From: Haloterrigena sp. H1
GTDB lineage: Archaea > Halobacteriota > Halobacteria > Halobacteriales > Natrialbaceae
Direction of reading: 5' to 3'
DNA length: 64,000 bases
Assembly: GCF_005938085.1 (NCBI RefSeq)
Contig: NZ_SMZK01000002.1
Location: 372,001 to 436,000, forward strand
Program-made: the position numbers and the translations under genes
Notes under the pieces: generated by a model
Database searches by the model: none
What the model saw: only the letters and a program-made list of their open reading frames with translations
What the model was told of the DNA's origin: nothing
In this document: in pieces, positions 1-8,262 of the stretch
Layout: each line of letters begins with the position of its first letter
Numbering within the stretch: position 1 is the first letter of the stretch

Positions 1-142
1 TGACACCGCTCCCACGCCTTGTTCACGGCAATTTGGCATCCCTGTTCCACTCTCCGATGGTATCTCGGAGAAGTGGCTCGTCGGTGGGGGATACGGCGAG
101 CCGCGTGATGGCAGTTCGGCGGTGGTAGTCGTCGTCCGGCAC
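1..142 (-). pseudogene. TnpB (IS1341-type) N-terminal remnant, frameshifted and cut by the window edge
   Basis: Read on the minus strand from a GTG at 142, the frame gives DDDYHRRTAITRLAVSP and then GEWNRD, which matches the conserved start of haloarchaeal IS200/IS605-family TnpB proteins. The frame stops near position 23. In the next frame the conserved continuation CQIAVNKAWERC appears without a break and runs to base 1, so one base seems to be missing around positions 36-42. The nuclease part lies outside the window, so I cannot say how much is left. The assignment rests on motif memory of the family, not on an alignment. Confidence 0.6.
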
Positions 143-412
143 TATGTTCAATGTAGTGCTGAAGTTACTTGATGATTGGTAGTTGTCGGCTCCTCTCTTC
201 CCTACTGCGTCCTCAGAAATGTCATAGATCAGGTGGGAGATCAGTTGTCTCGTCCCCACGTATATGCCTCACCGGCCTCGGTGCCGGCAGGGCGTCGCAG
301 AAGGCACAGCCAGCGAGCGTCTGCTGCATCACTCGCTCACCTCATCGGCGTCGCGGGCAGCCGTCCAGCCTCGATGGAAAACAGCAAGCTGAGTGCTCGA
401 GTCCCGCGCTTG

Positions 413-432
413 GCGAGACGCATGCGTCTCGC
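413..432. repeat. Perfect 20-bp palindrome in a gene-free stretch
   Basis: The sequence gcgagacgcatgcgtctcgc is its own reverse complement with no spacer. It lies in the 360-base gap (143-504) between the TnpB remnant and the end of the Mrr-type gene, where I see no convincing gene. A second smaller inverted pair, tttcca/tggaaa, lies about 30 bases further on. The gap may hold the decayed 5' part of the neighbouring insertion element or a transcription-termination structure for the Mrr gene. Confidence 0.6.
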
Positions 433-504
433 TGCTCGTCGCTCGTTTCACTCGCGAAGATCTTTCCAAATCTTCTGGAAACCACCATTGGTACTATCAG
501 AGGC

Positions 505-1866
505 TCAGATCGCGCCACCAGCAACGAGGAGCCCGACGATCACGAAGAGCGACACGAGAAGAGCGCCGGCCAGCGGCTTGTTCTCCATCGCTTTCTCGTG
601 AAGTGGCATCTCCGCGTATTCTGTCCGGAACGCCTCGAGGTTGTGTTCGTCGTAGAAGTATTTCGTTTTGAACGCGAACCGTTCAGTGACCGCACAGCCC
701 GTACAAACCGGCTCGTCCTCGAGTCGTTCAGTTCTGATGTGACTGCCACAGGCAATCGCTCCACAGTTGGCACAGTAAGTGTAGGCCTCGTCGCCGTCGC
801 TCGTCTCACAGTGAACACAGCGGTGGATTCCGTTCTCGAGAGTTACTCGTGACGGCCCCGCTGCATAGTATTCATAGGAGTACGTGTACGCCTGTAGTTC
901 GGTCGTCTGACGGACTTCTGGTAGGTACACTGGCTCGATCGATTGAACCGAGATGTCCGAGAGGTTCGGCTCGCAGGTCTTGTTGTATGTGACGTTGTTG
1001 TCACCAGTGTAGGTCACTGCCGTCGTGTGGTAGTCTTGCAGTCGGTCGACGGCCCACTCCTTGTACTCGGTCTGGGTCTGTCCGAACCGGCGTTCGGTGA
1101 CTTGATCAAAGACCTTCTCAAATCGATCCTCGTCAAGGTCGACTGTCGTGTGAAGATTCTCGGTGACGAGCGTCGCGACATTGTCATCGGCTACCTCCGG
1201 ATAGCCGCGTTCCGCATGGACGACGAACCGCGTTCGCTCGTTGATCTGGTGGATGACACCCACCGATGTCTCGAAGACCGCATTCGTATCGGCAGTAATC
1301 GAGACGACTGGACGGAACGTCACTTGCGAGTGTGGCTCCGGAAGGTTGGAAGCCTCGATGTTCTCGATGTCGCGGAACGCCTCTCGAACAGGTGTATCGA
1401 CAGTCGCCGCCGGGTCGTAGGGACGTAGCGTCTCGTCACAGAGGATCTCGATGCGGCCGTTATAGAGGTCAAGACCGATCTCATCAGCAATCTCGCGGAG
1501 CTCCGTGCCGTCGATCAGCTCGATAGGATATGGATCGCCAGTCTGCTCGAGGCGGGTAGCGTACTCTTGGGCGGGACTGGTAAACCGACCTGTCGTGACG
1601 ACCATTCCGCGCTTGGGTCCGTCGAAGTCAAACGTCGCAATGGCCGAATGAAGTTTCTGGACGACCGGCCGTCCGACAGTCCCTGTATGCTTACACTCGA
1701 CAACAATCGCTCGCCGAGTCCCGTCGACGACCTCCTCCATCAGAATGTCTCGACCCTCGTCTGCCGTTTTTACGGCCTGCCGGACGTTTTCGTAGCCGAG
1801 GTTTCGGAAGACGTCTTCCATCAGATCCTCGAACTCGAATCCGGAGAAATTATCCAAGACAGCCAT
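505..1866 (-). CDS. Mrr-type restriction endonuclease-like protein with zinc-ribbon and C-terminal membrane segment
   Basis: The protein has 453 residues. Residues 8-110 look like an Mrr_cat PD-(D/E)xK nuclease domain: D40 lies in DEGRD, and E57 and K59 lie in VVECKHTGTVGRP, the usual catalytic core of type IV restriction enzymes that cut modified DNA. A middle region of about 200 residues is not recognised. Residues near 345-395 hold four or more CxxC-type cysteine pairs (CVHC, CANC, CTGC), a probable double zinc ribbon. The last 20 residues (LAGALLVSLFVIVGLL) form one transmembrane helix, which is unusual for a restriction enzyme and suggests membrane tethering. A 55-aa ORF lies 21 bases upstream on the same strand. 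Defence is the likely role; substrate specificity is unknown. Confidence 0.8.
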   Translation of the reverse strand: MAVLDNFSGFEFEDLMEDVFRNLGYENVRQAVKTADEGRDILMEEVVDGTRRAIVVECKHTGTVGRPVVQKLHSAIATFDFDGPKRGMVVTTGRFTSPAQEYATRLEQTGDPYPIELIDGTELREIADEIGLDLYNGRIEILCDETLRPYDPAATVDTPVREAFRDIENIEASNLPEPHSQVTFRPVVSITADTNAVFETSVGVIHQINERTRFVVHAERGYPEVADDNVATLVTENLHTTVDLDEDRFEKVFDQVTERRFGQTQTEYKEWAVDRLQDYHTTAVTYTGDNNVTYNKTCEPNLSDISVQSIEPVYLPEVRQTTELQAYTYSYEYYAAGPSRVTLENGIHRCVHCETSDGDEAYTYCANCGAIACGSHIRTERLEDEPVCTGCAVTERFAFKTKYFYDEHNLEAFRTEYAEMPLHEKAMENKPLAGALLVSLFVIVGLLVAGGAI

Positions 1867-1887
1867 TTCGGAGATATTCAGAACATA

Positions 1888-2055
1888 TTATTCAATTGCT
1901 AAATGTGTTCTGAGTCGCTTGAGTGTGTCAGATAGCGAGGGGTGGTGTTGAGTGAGACTGTCGATGTCGTTTTGGACCGCTTCCCGAATCGCGCCTGTGT
2001 GATCTGCCGTCTGATCTTCGAGAAGGTATGTTGCGACCCGTTCGTCAGCCGTCAT
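1888..2055 (-). CDS. Small acidic protein upstream of the Mrr-type gene (55 aa)
   Basis: Starting at ATG 2055, the frame encodes MTADERVATYLLEDQTADHT and ends HLAIE, 55 residues; a GTG two codons upstream is an alternative start. Composition is typically haloarchaeal (Asp/Glu/Thr rich), and the sequence is predicted to be mostly helical. It is on the same strand as the Mrr-type gene and ends 21 bases before its ATG, so the two probably share a transcript. I do not recognise a family. A small regulator or partner of the nuclease is possible but is only inferred from position. Confidence 0.55.
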   Translation of the reverse strand: MTADERVATYLLEDQTADHTGAIREAVQNDIDSLTQHHPSLSDTLKRLRTHLAIE

Positions 2056-2347
2056 TGTCACGCTCTCGTCAGTCGATGGCTGACTGGCCGGCCTCGGTTC
2101 AGTCGCTCGGTTCGTGACGGACTCCGAGAGCGCCGGATGTCCTGTCGTAGTGTCCCCTCATCTGGCACCACAGAACCTGCACCCGGGGTCACTGGGACTC
2201 GAGTAGAATCCAATTTGACCTATAGGTACGTCACTCGAGTGAGTAACCGGAAATTATGTGTTGTACTCTGGAAGAGGGTTGCAGAATAAGGAAATATAGT
2301 TTGTAGATGGGCACTTTAGTACTCTGCTACCCAAAGAAAAACTGTAG

Positions 2348-3037
2348 ATGTCGAAGCAACCACCTGAAGTTGACGAATCGGCGACTGACGTACCTGGCAT
2401 TGGCGATACGTTCCCCGCGCTGACCGTCGAGACGAGCATGGGCGAGCGATCGCTGCCCGACGACTACGAGGGCCAGTGGCTCGTCCTGTTCAGCCATCCC
2501 GGTGACTTTACGCCGGTCTGTACCTCCGAGTTCGTCGCCTTCGAGCAGCGCCGCGAGGAGTTCGAGGACCTGAACGCCGAACTGCTCGGGCTGTCGGTCG
2601 ATCGCGTTCACTCGCACATCAAGTGGACCGAGTGGATCGCCGAGAACCTCGACGTCGACATTCAGTTCCCGATCATCGCCGACGATCAGGGGACAGTCGC
2701 TCAGCAACTCGGCATGCTCCACCCCGGTGCGGGGACGGCAACCGTCCGCACCGTCTTCGTCATCGACCCCGAGGGAACGGTCCGACTGCGCTTGACCTAT
2801 CCGATGGAGATCGGCCGTAATATCGACGAAGTCCTCCGCTCGCTGCGTGCCCTCCAGAAAAGCGACGACGACGGCGTCGCTGCTCCCGCAGACTGGCCGA
2901 ACAACGAGAAGTTCGACGATCAAGTCCTCCTGTCGCCGCCGGGCACCGAAGCGGACGCCGCAGCGCGCAAAGCCGAGGCCGCCGACGACGACGACCTGAA
3001 CTACTACGACTGGTGGTTCGTCACCCGCGACCAGTAA
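2348..3037 (+). CDS. 1-Cys peroxiredoxin (Prx6-type)
   Basis: This 229-aa thioredoxin-fold peroxidase reduces H2O2 and organic peroxides in the cytoplasm. The peroxidatic loop SHPGDFTPVCTSE places the catalytic cysteine at residue 58, and it is the only cysteine in the protein, so resolution must use an external thiol. The C-terminal arm with PADWPNN and YDWWFVTRD is the dimerisation extension typical of archaeal Prx6-like enzymes. It starts at the first ATG after a T/A-rich promoter region and stands alone as a transcript. Its position between a nuclease gene and a sulfide/persulfide module fits an oxidative or persulfide stress role, which is inference. Confidence 0.93.
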   Translation: MSKQPPEVDESATDVPGIGDTFPALTVETSMGERSLPDDYEGQWLVLFSHPGDFTPVCTSEFVAFEQRREEFEDLNAELLGLSVDRVHSHIKWTEWIAENLDVDIQFPIIADDQGTVAQQLGMLHPGAGTATVRTVFVIDPEGTVRLRLTYPMEIGRNIDEVLRSLRALQKSDDDGVAAPADWPNNEKFDDQVLLSPPGTEADAAARKAEAADDDDLNYYDWWFVTRDQ

Positions 3038-3099
3038 CGGACTCCTGAACGGTAGTCCGCTGGCGATATCTGTGATCGAGTGTCAGCCATCGAGCCCAA

Positions 3100-3440
3100 T
3101 ACTATTCTTCTCTGAAGCGACAGCGCTGTGTACACTGTCCGAACCGTCTCGAGGCGTTCCCGGAGTATTTTGCACGTAGTGCAAACTATCCAGCGACCGA
3201 ACAGCCAGTACACACGAGTTGCTCTCGAGTCACTCAGTTTTGATGCAGTTGCCACAGGTGATCACCTTACACTTGGCACAGGGGGTATCAGTCTCGCCGC
3301 CACTGCTTATTCCGCGATGGGTTAACGGTGGATACAGCCTTTTAGGCTGCTTGTATTGGCTCTAGCGCATACTCGCAAGCGAAGGTGTACGTCTCCAGTT
3401 CTCGATAGGTGAGGGGATCGAGACTCGTACCACACCGGTG
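3100..3440 (-). pseudogene. Decayed 3' end of a second Mrr-like/zinc-ribbon gene
   Basis: Several short minus-strand frames in order match the C-terminal third of the Mrr-type protein at 505-1866. They are YRELETYTFACEY (intact gene: ELQAYTYSYEY), DTPCAKCKVITCGNC (intact: YTYCANCGAIACGSH), REQLVCTGCSVAG (intact: DEPVCTGCAVTE) and ERLETVRTVYTA (intact: NLEAFRTEYAEM). Stops and frame changes separate them, so the gene is dead. The order matches the intact gene, which argues for a degraded paralogue and not chance. The nuclease domain is not seen; upstream sequence at 3441-3600 carries nothing I can assign beyond a promoter region for the next gene. Confidence 0.7.
3169..3185. repeat. 17-bp perfect palindrome, 7-bp arms (TTTGCAC/GTGCAAA)
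   Basis: The arms tttgcac and gtgcaaa are separated by gta. The palindrome lies inside the decayed Mrr-like remnant. Similar TTGCA/TGCAA palindromes occur upstream of the sulfide:quinone oxidoreductase gene and of the YeeE genes. It may be a protein-binding site or a coincidence. Confidence 0.35.
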
Positions 3441-3600
3441 ACCACGTTCGGACGGATGATTCTCGATATGTACTATCGTAGACAGAAGTATTTTGTATGG
3501 ATACTACAATACTACACAATACGATGGTGCAGAATTCGACGCAACACGTGTGGGTCGCAACGACCACCGAGTCCGGCCGACGCGGCAGAGGGGGAGAACG

Positions 3601-4614
3601 ATGATCGGACACGTACTCGAAACGGTCAAACAAAACCTCATCTACGTCGTAGTGGCGTCGCTGTTCGCGGGGCTGGCTGCCGGCCAAGTCGTAGGGCCGG
3701 AGACGCGCTCGCTCCTCAAGCAGGCAGTCTTGCCAGCGCTGTTCGTGATGATCTATCCGATGATGATCAACCTGGACGTGCGGGAGATCCTCCAGGTCAG
3801 ACATCACTTCCGGGCGGTTGTGCTGGGTCTCGTGATGAACTTCGTGATCGCGCCGGTGTTCGCCGTCGGTCTCGCCCAACTGTTCTTCGCGGGGAATCCC
3901 TACTACGCAGTCGGACTGTACCTGATCGCGCTGATCCCGACATCGGGGATGACGGCGGCCTGGACCGGACTGGCGGGGGGTGATCTTGAGAACGCCCTCG
4001 TCGCGATCGCCGTGAACCTGATCGCAGCGGTGTTCGTCTTGCCGCCGTATCTGTCGGTGCTCGTCGGGGATGCGGTCGGATTCGATCCCGCCGCGCTTTA
4101 CCGCCAGCTGGCGATCGTCGTCGTGATTCCGATGGTTGCCGGTAACCTGACCCGGCGGTGGCTGTTACACCGGCGCGGCGCTGCGGGATTCAAGCGCCTC
4201 AAGCCGAAACTCGGCGGAGTCAGTTCCCTCGGCGTGATGGTCATCGTGTTCATCGCCATGACGATGCAATCGGAGAGTATCCTCTCAGCGCCCGTCGCTT
4301 CGGCGCTCGTGATCGTGCCGCTGGTGGCCTTCTACGCACTAATTCTCGCCACCGGAGCCGCTATCGGTCGTACGCTGCTCGAGGATTCCCAATCGGTCGC
4401 ACTCGTGTACGCGACCAGTATGCGTAACCTCTCGATCGCGCTGGCTATTGCAGCTGCGCCCGGGTTCCCGCCGGCGGAAGCCGTCTTGCCGATCGCGCTC
4501 GCCTACCTCATCCAGCCACCACTCGGCGCAATGTACATGCACTATCGCCGTGACATCGTTGGGCAAGACCGGGGTCTCACCGAGGCCATTCGATCGTGGG
4601 GAACGACCCGGTAA
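3601..4614 (+). CDS. BASS-family membrane transporter (bile acid:sodium symporter/ACR3-like)
   Basis: The protein has 337 residues with about ten hydrophobic segments. Conserved-looking stretches include VMIYPMMINLDVREI in helix 2 and YATSMRNLSIALAIA near the end; the latter resembles the re-entrant/ion-binding region of BASS and arsenite (ACR3) carriers. The ATG at 3601 is preferred over upstream in-frame starts because gagggggagaac lies just before it and hydrophobic sequence begins immediately after. It is convergent with the persulfide dioxygenase-rhodanese gene, whose stop lies 21 bases away. The setting suggests export or uptake of a sulfur compound, but arsenite or an organic anion are equally compatible with the fold. 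Confidence 0.75.
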   Translation: MIGHVLETVKQNLIYVVVASLFAGLAAGQVVGPETRSLLKQAVLPALFVMIYPMMINLDVREILQVRHHFRAVVLGLVMNFVIAPVFAVGLAQLFFAGNPYYAVGLYLIALIPTSGMTAAWTGLAGGDLENALVAIAVNLIAAVFVLPPYLSVLVGDAVGFDPAALYRQLAIVVVIPMVAGNLTRRWLLHRRGAAGFKRLKPKLGGVSSLGVMVIVFIAMTMQSESILSAPVASALVIVPLVAFYALILATGAAIGRTLLEDSQSVALVYATSMRNLSIALAIAAAPGFPPAEAVLPIALAYLIQPPLGAMYMHYRRDIVGQDRGLTEAIRSWGTTR

Positions 4615-4635
4615 TTCTTCTCGAGTGCCCCCTGA

Positions 4636-5814
4636 TTAGTCGTCGCCGACGACGCTCTCCTCGGTGGCGGCACACCGGTTCGGCCCCAGCTCGAGTTCGT
4701 CGGCCTCTTCCTCGCTCTCCAGTTCGCGTTTGCCCTCGTTCGTCGCGATGACTTCCTCGTAGTTCGGAGGCTTCTCCGGGATGGTATCGAACGCGGCCTG
4801 GACGTACTCCGCTTTGTCCATCTGGATCATCTCGTTGTGAGTCCGGATGTGCCCGATGGGGGACTGCATCGGCATCCCGGGCGTGACGCCGACGTACTCG
4901 CCGTCGTCGGTGACGTTGAAGTGTCCCGGAAGGACCGCCACGGTGTCCGGTTCGGCCATCAACTTCTGCAGCGTTTCGTAGAGCACCGCCGACGCCTCCT
5001 CGGCGTCACCACCTTCGAACTGGAGTTCGGTCCGGCCCACGGACTCGACGAACAGGGTATCGCCGGTCATGACCGCCTCGTCTTCGACCAGCCAGCTCGT
5101 CGAACCAGTAGTGTGACCGGGCGTGTGGATGCCCTTTATCGTGACTTCGCCGATGTCGACGGTGTCGTTGGGGTCGACGGGGTCGTACTCGAACTGCGGG
5201 TCCCGCGTCTCGATTTCGCTCCCGAGGTAGTACGGGACATCCAGCTCGTCGCGCAGACGCTTCCCGCCGCTCATCAGGTGGTCGGCGTGAATGTGCGTCT
5301 CGAAGATTGCCGTCACATTGAAGCCACGGTCCCGGGCGGTCTCGAGGAACTGCTGGGTGTGTCGAGAGGGGTCGATGATCGCCGCCTCGCCGGTGCGTCG
5401 GCACCCGACAACGTAGCCGAGACAACCCTTCGAGCGACGCTGGAGCTGAATGATCTCTATGTCGTCGTCACGCGTCGCGATAGGGACGACATCGTACACG
5501 CGGCTCCATGCCTCCATGCCGCCGTCGACAGAGGATACGTTCTCGTAGTCCCGTTCCTCGAGCCACTCGCCGAACGCTTGGGAGGCATTGCCGACGGCAC
5601 AGATGGTGATGATTTCGGTGTCCTCGTCGAGTTCGTCTCGAACCGCGTCGAAATCGCCTCGGAGTTCCTCGTCCGTGGCCGAGTAATCCATGTTCTCGGC
5701 CGCCGCGATGTGCCAGTTCTCGTAGTCCTCGGGGCTTCGGTTGTCGAAGAGGACGAAGTCTTCGTCTCGATCGACCTTCTCTTTGAGTTCGTCTGCCGTG
5801 ATTTTGTCAACCAT
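4636..5814 (-). CDS. Rhodanese-persulfide dioxygenase (ETHE1-like) fusion
   Basis: The protein has 392 residues in two parts. Residues 1-110 are a rhodanese domain with the active-site loop CAVGNAS (C72). Residues 118-360 are a metallo-beta-lactamase-fold domain with THIHADH at 173-179, H234 in HTPGH, D252 in MTGDTLF and H298 in LPGHF, the metal-binding set of ETHE1-type persulfide dioxygenases. Known members oxidise glutathione or protein persulfide to sulfite with a mononuclear Fe(II); the rhodanese part shuttles sulfane sulfur. The domain order (rhodanese first) differs from some bacterial fusions, where it is last. It lies downstream of SQR and DUF1641 on the same strand after a 163-base gap. 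The acidic C-terminal tail is typical of halophiles. Confidence 0.88.
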   Translation of the reverse strand: MVDKITADELKEKVDRDEDFVLFDNRSPEDYENWHIAAAENMDYSATDEELRGDFDAVRDELDEDTEIITICAVGNASQAFGEWLEERDYENVSSVDGGMEAWSRVYDVVPIATRDDDIEIIQLQRRSKGCLGYVVGCRRTGEAAIIDPSRHTQQFLETARDRGFNVTAIFETHIHADHLMSGGKRLRDELDVPYYLGSEIETRDPQFEYDPVDPNDTVDIGEVTIKGIHTPGHTTGSTSWLVEDEAVMTGDTLFVESVGRTELQFEGGDAEEASAVLYETLQKLMAEPDTVAVLPGHFNVTDDGEYVGVTPGMPMQSPIGHIRTHNEMIQMDKAEYVQAAFDTIPEKPPNYEEVIATNEGKRELESEEEADELELGPNRCAATEESVVGDD

Positions 5815-5977
5815 GATTGAATATTTGTGTTGTCTAGATGTCGTTTACCCGCTCGTTAGTGTTCCCCACCATCGTGGTGCGCCCCGCGATGAGCTGCCAA
5901 CAGCTGCCAACACCGTCGCAGGCTGGGGAAGGCGCATCTTCGACCGGAACAACACGTCGCCGCGAGGGTCGGGGCCG

Positions 5978-6802
5978 TCATCTTGCTCCCACGCGCCGGA
6001 GGAAATCGACGATTCGGCCGATACCGCGCCGGACGTTCCGATTCCGAAGCGCCCTGAACAGCCCCAGAATGCCTATCTCTTTGGGTTCCTCCTCGGCGAA
6101 TGCGCCCAAGCCAGCGTCGAGCGTCTTGAGAACCTGGGGATCGCCGACCCGCTGTGTGAGCCACATCATGTGCCCTAGATTCTGTCCGAGCTGATACGGA
6201 TCGATGTCGTACTCGGCAGTCGCGTCGACTAACCCAGCCGCGACGAGGCGGGATTGTCGGATCATCGGCCGCATGTCTCCGCTGGCATCCTGGAGTTCCG
6301 GAATGAGGTCTTCGACCAGTCCCTCTGTTGCATCCAGGAGGTCGAGTGTTTCGGCGAGTACGTCCGCGTTCTCGCCCAGTCGCTCAATGAGGACGACCAT
6401 GTCTTCGCTCTCGACGGCCATTCGGAGTCGCCGGAGGACGTCACGGTTCTCGCGGACGGCGAGACGGAGTTCCGGCGCCAGATCCGAGGCCAGCCCTTCG
6501 GTGGCATCCAGCAGGCCGAGCAGTTCGGTCAGGTCCTCGGAATGTTCGCCGAGTTGCTGGAGGAGAACGAGGGTCTCCTCACGTTCGAAGGCCATCCTGA
6601 CGTCACGGAGTGGTTCGCGGTTCTCCCGGACAGCCGTCCGCATCTCGGGAGCGAGGTCCGCAGCCGTCTCCTGGAGCACGCTTAACAATTCCAGCAACTC
6701 TTGCAGTTCGTCGGCGTTCTCGTTGAGTGTCGCGGCGAGTTCCGCCACCTCTTCGTCGCTGAGTGCCGCTTCGGCCGCGCCACTCGCGTCTGTTTGGCTC
6801 AT
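5978..6802 (-). CDS. DUF1641 protein
   Basis: This 274-aa acidic protein contains at least three internal repeats. They are LQELLELLSVLQETAADLAP, LTELLGLLDATEGLASDLAP and LAETLDLLDATEGLVEDLIP, each preceded by a predicted helix with VREN, suggesting an all-helical repeat fold. The C-terminal third (QLGQNLGHMMWLTQRVGDPQ to the end) fits the DUF1641 core. It starts 4 bases after the stop of the sulfide:quinone oxidoreductase gene, so the two are almost surely co-translated. DUF1641 proteins are known neighbours of SQR-like flavoproteins and formate dehydrogenases. A scaffold or membrane-recruitment role is inference. Confidence 0.8.
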   Translation of the reverse strand: MSQTDASGAAEAALSDEEVAELAATLNENADELQELLELLSVLQETAADLAPEMRTAVRENREPLRDVRMAFEREETLVLLQQLGEHSEDLTELLGLLDATEGLASDLAPELRLAVRENRDVLRRLRMAVESEDMVVLIERLGENADVLAETLDLLDATEGLVEDLIPELQDASGDMRPMIRQSRLVAAGLVDATAEYDIDPYQLGQNLGHMMWLTQRVGDPQVLKTLDAGLGAFAEEEPKEIGILGLFRALRNRNVRRGIGRIVDFLRRVGAR

Positions 6803-6806
6803 GGGT

Positions 6807-7988
6807 CTATACTGGGAGTGGGTCGTACCCGCGCATCCAGAGGTCCCAATACACCGACGGCAGGACGTTGACGTCCAGGATCCAATTGGAACGGGTCTCG
6901 ACGGGTGCGGATATACTTTCTTCGTAGTCGAACTCCGCGACCATCGCCTTTCCTTTCTGGGTCAGCAGCGGACATGCCGCGTAGCCGTCGTACCCCGGCT
7001 CGAGCTCTCGGCCGTTCATCTCGCGGACGACGTTCTCTGCCACAACGTGGGACTCCTTGCGGGCGGCTGCTGCAGTCTTGGAATGTGGTGCGTTCTCGCA
7101 GTCGCCCAGCGCAAAGACAGTATCGTACTCGTCGTGCTGAAGAGTGTGCTTGTCGATCGTGACGTACTCACCCTCGTGTTCGTCGTCTCCCTCGGTCAGT
7201 GGCGAGTTGTCGGTGATGGCTTGCTGACCGTACTGCGGCGAGACGGGTGCGCAGAAGTCGTACTCGATCTGGCCGTTGTCCGTATGGATGACCTGCGCGT
7301 CCGGGTCGATCTCGGTGACCGACGTGTTGGCCTTGAACTCGATGTCGCGTTCGTCCCAGATCTCGTAGAGTTTGTCGCGGTAGGGCTGGACGCCGAAGTG
7401 ATGGTCGGCGTTCCGGGTCATGATGAACTCGGCGTCGTCGCGGAACCCCTGTCGCCGGGCGTAGTCCTCGGCGAGCATCGTCATCTTCAGCGGCGCACCC
7501 GGACACTTGAACGGTGTGTCCGGGATCGTGACGACGAAGGTGCCGCCATCGAAGTCCTCGAGTCCCTCGCGCATCTCGAGAGCCGCCTCGTAGTGGTAGA
7601 ACGGGTACACCGTGTCGGTCTCCTCCCAGCCCTCGACCATCCCTGGGGTCGTCTCCGGGGCGAGCCGGTGGCCGGTGGCCACCACCAGATAGTCGTAGGT
7701 TAGATCCTCGTCGGCTTCCTCGAGGTGAACGACCTGATCGTCGGGGTCGACACCCGTTACCGCGTCGTGGACGAACTCGACATCGCTGTGGACGAGGTCG
7801 CGGATGTTTCGCGACTGCTCCGGCTCCAGATAGCCGAACGGGACGAGGTAGAACGACGGCTGATAGAAGTGCTCTACACTCTTGTCGACGAGGGTAATCG
7901 TCGCTTCGCGTCGGTCAAGTTTCCGACGCAGGATGTTGGCGGTCATCGCACCGCCCGCTCCGGCGCCGAGAATTGCTATGTGTGTCAT
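6807..7988 (-). CDS. Sulfide:quinone oxidoreductase-like FAD protein
   Basis: This 393-aa flavoprotein would oxidise sulfide to sulfane sulfur or polysulfide and pass electrons to the membrane quinone pool. It has an N-terminal FAD-binding GAGAGG (residues 8-13), the ATGHRL loop (105-109), and the second nucleotide-contact region FALGDCENAPHSKTA (292-305). C162 (in PFKCPGAP) and C339 (in GYAACPLLT) match the redox cysteine pair of SQRs. The third cysteine of some bacterial SQRs, near residue 128, is absent. ATG 7988 is chosen because the dinucleotide fold begins at once; the 80 in-frame codons upstream are non-homologous. The C-terminal Trp/Tyr-rich helix may bind the membrane. It is the first gene of a pair with DUF1641. 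Confidence 0.9.
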   Translation of the reverse strand: MTHIAILGAGAGGAMTANILRRKLDRREATITLVDKSVEHFYQPSFYLVPFGYLEPEQSRNIRDLVHSDVEFVHDAVTGVDPDDQVVHLEEADEDLTYDYLVVATGHRLAPETTPGMVEGWEETDTVYPFYHYEAALEMREGLEDFDGGTFVVTIPDTPFKCPGAPLKMTMLAEDYARRQGFRDDAEFIMTRNADHHFGVQPYRDKLYEIWDERDIEFKANTSVTEIDPDAQVIHTDNGQIEYDFCAPVSPQYGQQAITDNSPLTEGDDEHEGEYVTIDKHTLQHDEYDTVFALGDCENAPHSKTAAAARKESHVVAENVVREMNGRELEPGYDGYAACPLLTQKGKAMVAEFDYEESISAPVETRSNWILDVNVLPSVYWDLWMRGYDPLPV

Positions 7989-8072
7989 TCCCACCCTATG
8001 GCTAGGTGAACCAATGTGACAAAGATAGCGATGGGAGTAATTACCGGAACTCGCCCGACCCATGGCAAGTTT

Positions 8073-8089
8073 GCTGCAATAATTGCAGC
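8073..8089. promoter_or_regulatory. Palindrome upstream of the SQR gene (GCTGCAA-TAA-TTGCAGC)
   Basis: Perfect 7-bp arms are separated by three bases, 85-101 bases before the SQR start codon. It is a candidate operator for the SQR-DUF1641 unit, possibly for the winged-helix/rhodanese protein encoded just upstream. No binding evidence exists; the assignment is by position and symmetry only. Confidence 0.35.
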
Positions 8090-8262
8090 TTTTGATCTGC
8101 GATGATCCTGGAGCAATGTCCGTTTCGGCTGGTGACAACGTCAACGTCATCCGCGAACGCGGACGCGTCTCTCGTCGGGGCGAACCGGACGGTCTCCGTG
8201 AATCAGCGGTGAGGCCAGAAGCGGTCACGTACTCCGTCTACAGTGAGTGCCGGACAGAACGC

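Noticed and set aside
4837..5820. Plus-strand 327-codon frame
   Set aside because: It is antisense to the rhodanese-persulfide dioxygenase, whose catalytic motifs are all in place.
6204..7703. Plus-strand 499-codon open frame
   Set aside because: It lies opposite the DUF1641 and SQR genes and its translation is Ser/Arg-rich without motifs; it is a GC-rich antisense shadow.
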